A stretch of 43,776 bases of DNA, from assembly GCA_021786845.1 (NCBI GenBank), contig JAJYMO010000090.1, positions 1 through 43,776 of the forward strand, given 5' to 3'. A program made the position numbers and the translations under genes. Position 1 is the first letter of the stretch; each line of letters begins with the position of its first letter. The notes beneath the pieces are model-generated. The model made no database searches, had not been told where the DNA came from, and saw only the letters and a program-made list of their open reading frames with translations. Source of the stretch: Pseudomonadota bacterium (lineage in GTDB: Bacteria; Pseudomonadota; Gammaproteobacteria; Burkholderiales; Sulfuriferulaceae). Positions 27,789 to 34,828 of the stretch are shown here, piece by piece.

Positions 27789-28907
27789 TTAATCATTTGT
27801 CAGCAACCCGCGCATGAGTGCAGCAATCATCGCTTCTTCATCAGCAGGAATGACCCATATGGGTTTGGAGTCGGGTGTTGAAATACGTGTTCCCAGTGGT
27901 TGAACTGGTGCAAGGGCTTGATTTGCCGTGGCATCAAGGTGCAACTGCAGAAAACCCAATCCTGCACAGATCATCTCACGGACACGGGTGGCGTGTTCGC
28001 CTATCCCACCGGTGAATACCAGTGCATCAATGCCGCCTGTTTTGGCGGCCAGCGCCCCAATGGCGCCGCGCACCTGACGACAAAAATAATCCACCGCGAA
28101 TTGCGCCGGGTCAGTCGTGCTTTGGAGCAAGTCGTGCATATCGTCACTTTCATTGTCGGATAAGGCCAGCAAGCCCATTTCGTGGTACACCAGATGGGTA
28201 AGTTCAGGCCCGGAAACCAAACCGGCCAAGGCCAGCATAACGCCGGGATCGAGATCGCCGGGGCGCGTGCCCATGGGAATGCCGCCTGCCGGGGTATAAC
28301 CCATGGTGGTGTCCACGGAATGTAAATTTTCCAGTTGGCACAGGCTGGCACCATTGCCCAAGTGTGCGATGATGATTTTCCCCTGTGCGGCATCGCCCAA
28401 TAACGCAGGTAACCGCTGAGAAATGTACTGGTAATTGATACCATGAAATCCGTAACGACGCAGGCCAAAGTGACTGGGCAATGGCAAGCGCCACGCCAAC
28501 TCCGGCATGCTGGTGTGAAATGCGGTATCAAAACAGGCCACTTGCGGTACCTTAAAGTGTTCGCGAGACAAATCCACCCCCAATAAATTGCCGGGCAGGT
28601 GCAAAGGGGCAAGGGGAATGAGATCATTTAAACGCGCACGCTCGGCATCATCAATCAAACGTGCAGAGTCGGTCGTTGACCCGCCATGCACCACGCGATG
28701 TCCCACCGCGTTGGGTCGCTTGTCGCCCAAATCGTTCATCAGTGCTGCAAACGCTTCGCGGTGGTCATGTGGAAAGCCATGCCCAATGTGTTCATAACGA
28801 AAGTTTTGTCGCTGTCCATCGGGCAGAAACAGGCTGGCCTTGAGCGAGGATGAACCGCTGTTCAGTACCAGCATAGATTCGTTTAACGGCTTATTAAGCA
28901 AGATCAT
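27789..28907 (-). CDS. ackA: Acetate kinase
   Basis: A 372-residue ASKHA-fold kinase interconverting acetate plus ATP and acetyl phosphate plus ADP. LVLNSGSSSLKASLF holds the phosphate-binding residues, CFDTAFH the catalytic aspartate, IAHLGNGASL the transition-state histidine, and GTRPGDLDPG and FTGGIGEH follow in family order. The ATG at 28907 has GGATGGA close upstream; a second ATG at 28874 has none. It is slightly shorter than the typical 400 residues. Transcribed divergently from pta, with which it forms the acetyl-CoA to acetate route. Confidence 0.95.
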   Translation of the reverse strand: MILLNKPLNESMLVLNSGSSSLKASLFLPDGQRQNFRYEHIGHGFPHDHREAFAALMNDLGDKRPNAVGHRVVHGGSTTDSARLIDDAERARLNDLIPLAPLHLPGNLLGVDLSREHFKVPQVACFDTAFHTSMPELAWRLPLPSHFGLRRYGFHGINYQYISQRLPALLGDAAQGKIIIAHLGNGASLCQLENLHSVDTTMGYTPAGGIPMGTRPGDLDPGVMLALAGLVSGPELTHLVYHEMGLLALSDNESDDMHDLLQSTTDPAQFAVDYFCRQVRGAIGALAAKTGGIDALVFTGGIGEHATRVREMICAGLGFLQLHLDATANQALAPVQPLGTRISTPDSKPIWVIPADEEAMIAALMRGLLTND

Positions 28908-29054
28908 TCCATCCGGTTGACAGTGGCAGGATTCAGGGCATGCCGATATAGCTATGCTAGCATGATGCGCTGGCTTACAATGACCTTGTTGCGGATAATT
29001 TTACCAACGGATGAGTGGTGTGGATCCAACACCGCCTGACAGGAGCGCCGTGTC

Positions 29055-29099
29055 ATGAGTAAATTAACTGAAATATATTCATTTGGTTGTGTAAAGTGA
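29055..29099 (+). CDS. Possible 14-residue leader peptide ahead of pta
   Basis: ATG 29055 follows AGGAG at 9 bases and opens a 14-codon frame (MSKLTEIYSFGCVK) ending in TGA at 29097-29099. The stop overlaps the pta ATG as TGATG. The ribosome site belongs to this frame; pta itself has none, so translation of pta would depend on termination here. It is not a recognised leader. Confidence 0.45.
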   Translation: MSKLTEIYSFGCVK

Positions 29100-30022
29100 T
29101 GTGGGCGCCCATTTCCAGTCTCGATGAGGTGCTGCGCGAGGCGCGCGACTTGGGGAGTGCGGTGACGGCGGCGGTGGTGGCGACGGATTCGCATGTGCTG
29201 GACGTGGCGCTGTTGGCCGCACGACAAGGTTTGATTGCACCCATATTGATTGGACGGCTCGATGAGGTGAAGTCTGCCTGTGCCATACATGCGTGTCAGT
29301 ACCCTGTTTTGGCAGCGCAAACCGCTGAACAGGCGGCAATGCTGGGTGTGCAGGAAGTCAAGCAGGGGCGCGCCCACATGCTGATTAAGGGGCATATCCA
29401 TACGTCTGAATTTTTGCATCCGATTCTGGCGGAATTGCGTCATGCAGACCGTTTGTCGCATGTGTTTGTGGGACAGATTTCTGGTCACACCAAATTACTG
29501 TATATCACCGATGCCGCAATTAACATTGCCCCGGACCTGGTCACCAAAGTCGGGATTGTCAACAATGCGGTGAAATTGGCGTGGGCAATGGGAATTGAGC
29601 GTCCCAAAGTAGCTGCCATCTCAGCCATAGAAACCATCAACACCGCGATCCCCTCTACACTGGATGCCGCCTGCCTGGCAAAAATGGCTGAGCGGGGACA
29701 AATTAAGCATGCCATACTGGACGGCCCATTGGCTCTGGATGATGCCGTTTCAGCTGAGGCTTCGCGAATCAAGGGGATTAACAGTTCGGTGGCCGGTGAT
29801 GTCGATATTTTGCTCATGCCAGATTTGGTCAGCGGCAATGCGCTGTATAAAGCCATGACCTATTTTGCCGGTGCGCGCTTTGCCGGCATCGTGTTGGGTG
29901 CCAGCGTGCCGGTGGTATTGGCTTCTCGCGCAGACACGATGGAAACCCATCTTGCATCTATTGCGCTGGCGCGCGTTGCGCATGAGCGTATGCACCAATC
30001 ATCGGGAAAGGATTTTAGATGA
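29099..30022 (+). CDS. pta: Phosphate acetyltransferase (PTA/PTB family)
   Basis: A 307-residue short-type phosphotransacetylase converting acetyl-CoA plus phosphate to acetyl phosphate (the family also includes phosphate butyryltransferases). Marks include LIKGHIHTSEFLHPIL, LSHVFV, ITDAAINIAPDL, AISAIETIN and GPLALDDAVS, in the expected order. The ATG at 29099 is preferred over TTG 29087 because it couples to the stop of a small upstream frame (TGATG). The stop overlaps the ppsA ATG (ATGA). With divergent ackA it yields ATP and acetate, or activates acetate in reverse. Confidence 0.92.
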   Translation: MWAPISSLDEVLREARDLGSAVTAAVVATDSHVLDVALLAARQGLIAPILIGRLDEVKSACAIHACQYPVLAAQTAEQAAMLGVQEVKQGRAHMLIKGHIHTSEFLHPILAELRHADRLSHVFVGQISGHTKLLYITDAAINIAPDLVTKVGIVNNAVKLAWAMGIERPKVAAISAIETINTAIPSTLDAACLAKMAERGQIKHAILDGPLALDDAVSAEASRIKGINSSVAGDVDILLMPDLVSGNALYKAMTYFAGARFAGIVLGASVPVVLASRADTMETHLASIALARVAHERMHQSSGKDFR

Positions 30023-32442
30023 GTTCAAAGACTTATATTCGCTGGTTTAAAGAGCTTGGTATTGACGATGTGCCATTGGTCGGCGGTAAAAATGCTTCGC
30101 TGGGAGAGATGTACCAAAACCTGACGGCGGAAGGGGTACGGGTTCCGAATGGGTTCGCGGTCACGGCAGAGGCCTACAATGAGGTGCTGAAACACAATAA
30201 GGCTTGGCCGTTATTGCACGCAGCACTGGACGGGCTTGACCCCAATAACATGAAGGCTTTGCAAACCGGCGGCGCAAAAGCAAGGAAGATCGTATTGGCT
30301 TGCGAACTGCCGGAGGATTTAAAGGCAGAGATTTTACAGGCCTATTCCCAACTCAAACAGGAATATGGCGAAACCATTTCATTGGCGGTGCGCTCTTCCG
30401 CCACGGCTGAGGATTCTCCTGAAGCCTCTTTTGCCGGACAAAACGATACCTATTTGAACATCAGCAGTGCAGAGGCGCTGTTGAGCGCTTACAAACGCTG
30501 CCTGGCATCTAATTTCACCGACCGCTCTATCCATTACAAATATGATAATAAGTTTGATTATTATAAGGTTTATCTCTCGGTTGTGGTCATGAAAATGGTG
30601 CGTAGCGATATTGGTGCCAGTGGAGTGATGTTTTCGCTGGATACGGAAACGGGTTTCAGGGATGTTGTTTTTATCAACGCAGCCTTGGGGTTGGGTGAAA
30701 ATGTGGTTCAGGGCACCATTGATCCGGACAGCTTCTATGTGCACAAACCCAGTTTCAACAAGGGTTACCGTGCGGTGTTGAAACGCAGTCTGGGCAATAA
30801 AGAAAAAAAGATGATTTTTACCGATACGCTCAGTACGGGCAATATTGCGGTGGAATACACCAAAAATATTGACACCAGCAGCGAAGAAAGAAATCGCTTT
30901 TGCATCACTGATGCCGAGGTGATGGTGCTGGCTGACTATGCCATCAAGGTTGAAAATCACTATTCAAAAAAAGCTGGTTTTTATAAACCCATGGACATGG
31001 AGTGGGCCAAAGACGGCGTGGACGGACAGCTTTATATGGTACAGGCGCGACCTGAGACCGTCGCTTCGCAAAAGAAAGGCAGCATCCTTGAGATTTATCA
31101 GCTCAAGGAAAAATCCAGGTTGCTGCTCCTGGGCAATGCGGTCGGAACCAAGATTGGCACTGGAAAAGTGCACGTGATTCATGATGCAAAAAACCTCGGC
31201 GATTTTAAAGCAGGGGAAGTGTTGGTGGCCGATACCACAACGCCAGACTGGGAACCGGTCATGAAAATAGCCGCTGCGATTGTCACAAATCGGGGAGGGC
31301 GTACGTGTCATGCCGCCATCGTTTCACGTGAACTGGGTATTCCCGCACTGGTGGGGGCTGACAACGCGACGGAAATACTCAAAAATGGTCAGGCGGTGAC
31401 CATCAGTTGCGCCGAAGGCGAGACGGGGAATGTCTATGAAGGTATTCTGAATTTTGATATTCAGCACACGGATCTGAGCCAGTTGGGGCGACCCAAAACG
31501 GCCATCATGATGAACCTGGGCAATCCGGATCAGGCATTCAGCCTCGCAGCGCTGCCGGTGGATGGCATTGGACTGGCGCGTATGGAATTCATTATCAGTG
31601 AATACATCAAGGTGCATCCCATGGCACTGAAACAGCCTGAAAAACTGGATGATGCTACCCGCGAGAAGATTGCCGCCCTCAGTATCGCTTATGATAATCC
31701 GATAGATTTCTTTGTTAAAACACTTGCTGAAGGGGTTGCCACGATTGCCGCAGCGGTTTATCCCAAACCCTGTGTCGTGCGCATGAGCGATTTCAAAACC
31801 AATGAATACGCTACATTGTTGGGTGGTACATTTTTTGAACCAGTAGAAGGCAATCCGATGCTCGGTTTTCGCGGCGCCTCGCGTTACACCCATCCCGCCT
31901 ATGCGGAAGGCTTTGCATTGGAATGTGCGGCGATGAAGCGGGTCCGCGATGAGATGGGCCTGACAAACGTGATATTGATGATTCCGTTTTGCCGCCGTGT
32001 GCAGGAAGGTGAAAAAGTGTTGGCCGCCATGGCTGGACAGGGGCTTACGCGCGGTGAAAATGGCCTGGAGATCTATGTCATGTGCGAGATCCCGAATAAT
32101 GTCATTCAGATTGACGCTTTTGCCAAGCTGTTCGACGGGTTCTCGATAGGTTCCAATGACCTGACCCAGCTCACCCTGGGCGTAGACCGCGACTCGGAAA
32201 TTGTGGCCTTCGATTTTGATGAGCGCGACCCGGGTGTGAAAGAAATGATTCGTCTGGCGGTAGAAGGCGCAAAGCGTAATGGCCGCCATTCCGGTATCTG
32301 TGGACAGGCACCTTCTGACTATCCGGAGATGGCTGAATATCTGGTCGAAATCGGGATTGACACCATGAGCCTTAATCCGGACACCGTGCTCAGTACCATC
32401 CGGCATGTGCTGGAGGTTGAAAAGCGTTTGTCGAAAAAGTAA
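30019..32442 (+). CDS. ppsA: Phosphoenolpyruvate synthase
   Basis: An 807-residue enzyme converting pyruvate, ATP and water to phosphoenolpyruvate, AMP and phosphate. The N-terminal ATP-grasp domain starts VGGKNASLGEM and includes SSATAEDSPEASFAGQ; the swivelling phosphohistidine is H431 in GGRTCHAAIVSREL; the C-terminal TIM barrel ends with the catalytic cysteine C761 in GICGQAPSDYPEMA. Length and the C-terminal form match PpsA rather than pyruvate, phosphate dikinase. It overlaps pta by ATGA, so the two are coupled. Its role next to pta/ackA is probably to return pyruvate to sugar phosphates and glycogen. Confidence 0.95.
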   Translation: MSSKTYIRWFKELGIDDVPLVGGKNASLGEMYQNLTAEGVRVPNGFAVTAEAYNEVLKHNKAWPLLHAALDGLDPNNMKALQTGGAKARKIVLACELPEDLKAEILQAYSQLKQEYGETISLAVRSSATAEDSPEASFAGQNDTYLNISSAEALLSAYKRCLASNFTDRSIHYKYDNKFDYYKVYLSVVVMKMVRSDIGASGVMFSLDTETGFRDVVFINAALGLGENVVQGTIDPDSFYVHKPSFNKGYRAVLKRSLGNKEKKMIFTDTLSTGNIAVEYTKNIDTSSEERNRFCITDAEVMVLADYAIKVENHYSKKAGFYKPMDMEWAKDGVDGQLYMVQARPETVASQKKGSILEIYQLKEKSRLLLLGNAVGTKIGTGKVHVIHDAKNLGDFKAGEVLVADTTTPDWEPVMKIAAAIVTNRGGRTCHAAIVSRELGIPALVGADNATEILKNGQAVTISCAEGETGNVYEGILNFDIQHTDLSQLGRPKTAIMMNLGNPDQAFSLAALPVDGIGLARMEFIISEYIKVHPMALKQPEKLDDATREKIAALSIAYDNPIDFFVKTLAEGVATIAAAVYPKPCVVRMSDFKTNEYATLLGGTFFEPVEGNPMLGFRGASRYTHPAYAEGFALECAAMKRVRDEMGLTNVILMIPFCRRVQEGEKVLAAMAGQGLTRGENGLEIYVMCEIPNNVIQIDAFAKLFDGFSIGSNDLTQLTLGVDRDSEIVAFDFDERDPGVKEMIRLAVEGAKRNGRHSGICGQAPSDYPEMAEYLVEIGIDTMSLNPDTVLSTIRHVLEVEKRLSKK

Positions 32443-32453
32443 AAAACGTAAAG

Positions 32454-32485
32454 CGATTGTTGAATAAACCGATTATTGAATAAAA
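32454..32485 (+). repeat. Tandem 16-base repeat
   Basis: CGATTGTTGAATAAAC (32454-32469) is followed directly by CGATTATTGAATAAAA (32470-32485), two differences. It lies in the 97-base gap between ppsA and the HdeD-like gene; it may be a regulator site or only a local duplication. Confidence 0.6.
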
Positions 32486-32539
32486 AGACATTTTTAATAC
32501 AAATTAACCCCATCCGAATTTGGAATCCAGGAGAAAATA

Positions 32540-33073
32540 ATGAATATGTTGCCTGTCAATGAAAAAATGCTGGGGAAATTTGGTCCTTACACGCTGGTGA
32601 CGGGTATCTTGCTGGTTATTCTGGGGACGGTTGGCATCATATTCCCGATCATCATGTCCTGGGTAACCACGGTTTTTGTCGGCTGGTTATTGTTCATCGG
32701 CGGGATTTTCTGGGGTGTTCACACTTACAATTACAGCCCAAAGAATGTGATTGACTGGCTCAAACCTGCCTTGTTGCTGATTACGGGGAGTCTGGTGCTG
32801 TTCTATCCTGCCCCCGGCGTGGCCGTAGTGGGTTTGTTGCTGGCTTTCTATCTGTTGCTGGATGCCTTGGGCAGTTTTGCCCTGGCTCAGTCGATTCACC
32901 CAGCCAGAGGTTGGGGGTGGATGGTTTTTAATGGCGTGATTTCGGCACTGTTGGCCATCTTGTTTCTGGTTGGATGGCCAACCACTTCCCTGTGGCTGGT
33001 GGGTCTGTATGTAGGCATTAGTCTGGTGTTCGATGGCTGGGCGCTGATCACTATTGGCTGGTTGTCGCGTTGA
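32540..33073 (+). CDS. HdeD/DUF308 family membrane protein
   Basis: A 177-residue inner-membrane protein with about six hydrophobic segments (roughly 17-38, 42-62, 72-92, 94-116, 126-146, 150-172), matching the HdeD-like DUF308 fold. In E. coli HdeD helps survival at high cell density under acid; the mechanism is unknown and transfer of that role here is inference. A strong AGGAG ribosome site precedes the ATG. It is on the same strand 97 bases after ppsA and immediately before the long non-coding region of the retron-type reverse transcriptase. Confidence 0.8.
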   Translation: MNMLPVNEKMLGKFGPYTLVTGILLVILGTVGIIFPIIMSWVTTVFVGWLLFIGGIFWGVHTYNYSPKNVIDWLKPALLLITGSLVLFYPAPGVAVVGLLLAFYLLLDALGSFALAQSIHPARGWGWMVFNGVISALLAILFLVGWPTTSLWLVGLYVGISLVFDGWALITIGWLSR

Positions 33074-33254
33074 CATCAGGTCATCCAGGTCGTCTGCCGA
33101 CGCTGGCACGAGGGATTTGTGATCAGGCTGTGGTAGCGGGTGAAGGTGTTTATGGCACAGCGGCCCGTAACTTGCGGGCTGAATTGTGATCGCCGGTTCG
33201 CAATGGCATTCCTGGAGCATGTCCAAAGAAAGGGTTTTTTCTCCGGGCATCATC
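33074..33254 (+). other. Non-coding region before the retron, 5' part
   Basis: No gene is visible. Two small hairpins can form: GCCCG/CGGGC (33163-33167, 33175-33179) and TGGA/TCCA (33213-33216, 33222-33225). The latter precedes a T run at 33235-33240, so it may end the ppsA-hdeD transcript, but the T run is not directly behind the stem. A promoter for the retron RNA could lie here; none was identified with confidence. Confidence 0.35.
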
Positions 33255-33339
33255 GTCTGACTCAATTTGATGTTGTGCGATGTCTGTGCACACGGGATAA
33301 AATCCTGTATATTCCAAATTGATGGTGTGCCAGTCAGAC
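33255..33339 (+). ncRNA. Candidate structured RNA, branched inverted repeat (possible retron RNA part)
   Basis: GTCTGAC-TCAATTTG (33255-33269) pairs perfectly with CAAATTGA (33315-33322) and GTCAGAC (33333-33339), interrupted only by a side hairpin TGG-TGTG-CCA (33323-33332). Inside the long stem two more hairpins can form: TGTGC/GCACA (33274-33278, 33288-33292) and CGGGAT-AAA-ATCCTG (33293-33307). The result is a compact branched fold of 85 bases. Its place upstream of a retron-type RT makes it a candidate for part of the msr/msd RNA, but the boundaries and the branching G are not identified. Confidence 0.45.
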
Positions 33340-33565
33340 AACTATTCAGCCGCCTGTTTCGGGGGAGCTTGCTCCTTCGGGGTGGGCAGATTCTGTTGAA
33401 GAAATTGCTTTGGCAGATGGGGAAGTCGGACAGACTTCTCTGGAAAGAGCTGACGCCAAGGCGGCTCCGCCGCCCCGCCGCGTTGTGCTCCATCAGCTGC
33501 TGTACCCTTTGGTGTCTTGCGCGAATCATGGCACCGATGGCCCTCTGGGCCCAAAGGAGAGGTGA
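33340..33565 (+). ncRNA. Candidate retron RNA region, hairpin chain before the RT
   Basis: A series of hairpins fills the bases just ahead of the RT: GGAGC-TT-GCTCC (33364-33375), GAAGTC-GGACA-GACTTC (33422-33438), GGCGG-CT-CCGCC (about 33460-33472), and a closing stem CCTTTGG (33506-33512) with CCAAAGG (33551-33557) that encloses GGCCC-TCT-GGGCC. CTCCTTCGGG (33373-33382) can also pair, with one mismatch, with CCCAAAGGAG near the RT start, a possible a1/a2-like pairing. The RT ribosome site AGGAGAGGTGA (33555-33565) begins inside the last stem. Retron RNAs normally lie here, but the msr/msd boundaries are not assigned. Confidence 0.4.
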
Positions 33566-34699
33566 ATGGAAACCTGGTCGGCACACCACCTTTTGAAACA
33601 GACTGAAGCAACGCCAGGTGCTGAAAAGGCACGGCTGTTGCGGCAATACGCGCAGAAGTTGATGCACGCGAATTTGCCCGTGATTTTTTCACTTCGGCAT
33701 CTTTCCAGGATCGCCGGCATTGACTATCCTGTTCTCCGTGCCACAGTGGAGCGTCGACGCGAATCAGAAAATTACCATATATTTACGATTAAAAAACGTT
33801 CGGGTGGCCAACGGTTTATTCATGCCGTTTCAGAGCAACTGTTTGCCACACAGCAATTTATCAATGCCGGGATATTGCAGAAGCTCGAACCTCACTCAGC
33901 TTCGTTCGCATTTCATCCGCAGGGCGGCATCCAGAAATGCGCGGCCATGCACTGCGGCGCACGCTGGATGTTTCAGTATGACCTGCAAAATTTCTTTTAT
34001 GACATCAATGAAGTAGACGTCTTCCGCATTTTTCGGGATATCGGTTATCGTCCGTTGCTGGCGTTTGAGTTGGCGCGCATCTGTACCACCACACGATTGC
34101 CTGAACACTTCAAGGAGCTTCTGCAGCCGGCAGGCAAAGATTTTCGTAAGGCTTACGCCTTTTATGTCGATCACACCGGCTTAACGGGCGTGCTCCCTCA
34201 AGGTGCGCCGACCAGTCCCATGCTCAGCAATCTTGCGGCAAGAGCGCTGGATGAGAAGTTGACCGAATATGCCGGTCAACACGGCTTTGTCTACACGCGT
34301 TACGCAGACGACATCACCTTGTCGGCAGGATGTTTGCCCGAAGCCGTCTCTGCAGGACAGATCAATCGCGCCGTGATTGGCATCATCAGACGTTGCAAGT
34401 TTGTTGAGAACGGGAAAAAGACACGGCTTGCCGGTCCAGGGGCAAAAAAAATAGTGCTGGGCCTTCTCGTGGACGGTGAACATCCCAGAATTTCAAAAGA
34501 GACTTACAAACGAATTGACCGGCATCTCCACGCAACGCTGAAATACGGACTGGCCGAAGTGGCCAGTCATGAGCAATTCGATTCGCCGTTTGGTTTTTAC
34601 CACCATCTCGCTGGTCTGATTTCCTTCGTTAAAGACGTGGATCAAACGCGATGGTCAGAATTTAGTGCGCGGTTTTCAAACATAAAAAAACCGGTTTGA
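33566..34699 (+). CDS. Retron-type reverse transcriptase
   Basis: A 377-residue reverse transcriptase, slightly longer than most retron RTs. D139 in FQYDLQNFF is the first catalytic aspartate; LPQGAPTSPMLSN (210-222) is the retron/group II form of motif 4; RYADDIT carries the YADD box with D248 and D249. The retron X motif NAxxH appears as CAAMH (125-129), and the Y-domain VTG as VLG (297-299) in KIVLGLLVDG. No maturase, HNH, protease or Cas1 domain is present. In retrons the RT uses an upstream RNA to make RNA-linked single-stranded DNA and pairs with an effector for phage defence. The 490 non-coding bases upstream fit such an RNA. No clear effector gene adjoins: an HdeD-like gene lies upstream and a cation ATPase 129 bases downstream. 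Strong AGGAGAGGTGA ribosome site. Confidence 0.88.
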   Translation: METWSAHHLLKQTEATPGAEKARLLRQYAQKLMHANLPVIFSLRHLSRIAGIDYPVLRATVERRRESENYHIFTIKKRSGGQRFIHAVSEQLFATQQFINAGILQKLEPHSASFAFHPQGGIQKCAAMHCGARWMFQYDLQNFFYDINEVDVFRIFRDIGYRPLLAFELARICTTTRLPEHFKELLQPAGKDFRKAYAFYVDHTGLTGVLPQGAPTSPMLSNLAARALDEKLTEYAGQHGFVYTRYADDITLSAGCLPEAVSAGQINRAVIGIIRRCKFVENGKKTRLAGPGAKKIVLGLLVDGEHPRISKETYKRIDRHLHATLKYGLAEVASHEQFDSPFGFYHHLAGLISFVKDVDQTRWSEFSARFSNIKKPV

Positions 34700-34828
34700 A
34701 GCAAGCTGGCGAAAACGCCCCGGCTTTGGCAGCGACGTTCCGAGCGTCAGTTCAGGCGCAAATCAAAGGTTGGTACCGGGCAAAAAACGGTCCGTCAGAT
34801 TTTCCGAAAGCGATCATTTACGCAGGCT

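Noticed and set aside
28917-28922. TTGACA as a -35 box for pta
   Set aside because: No acceptable -10 hexamer lies 16-19 bases downstream, so it was not listed as a promoter.
29087-29098. TTG at 29087 as the pta start
   Set aside because: It has no ribosome site and adds only four residues; ATG 29099 is coupled to the preceding small frame by TGATG.
33255-33339. tRNA gene suggested by a 7-base outer stem and branched fold
   Set aside because: No T-loop TTCRA, no anticodon arm of proper size and no D-arm; the branching order does not match a tRNA.
33342-33692. Minus-strand open frame of 116 codons overlapping the retron leader and RT start
   Set aside because: No family features, overlaps strong hairpins and the clear RT start; low-complexity Pro/Arg/Lys composition suggests a chance frame.
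33566-34699. Reverse transcriptase of a diversity-generating retroelement or a group II intron
   Set aside because: Motif 4 is QGAPTSP rather than the xGxxxSQ form of diversity-generating RTs, no template/variable repeat was seen, and the protein lacks maturase or HNH domains and any intron domain V-like hairpin downstream.
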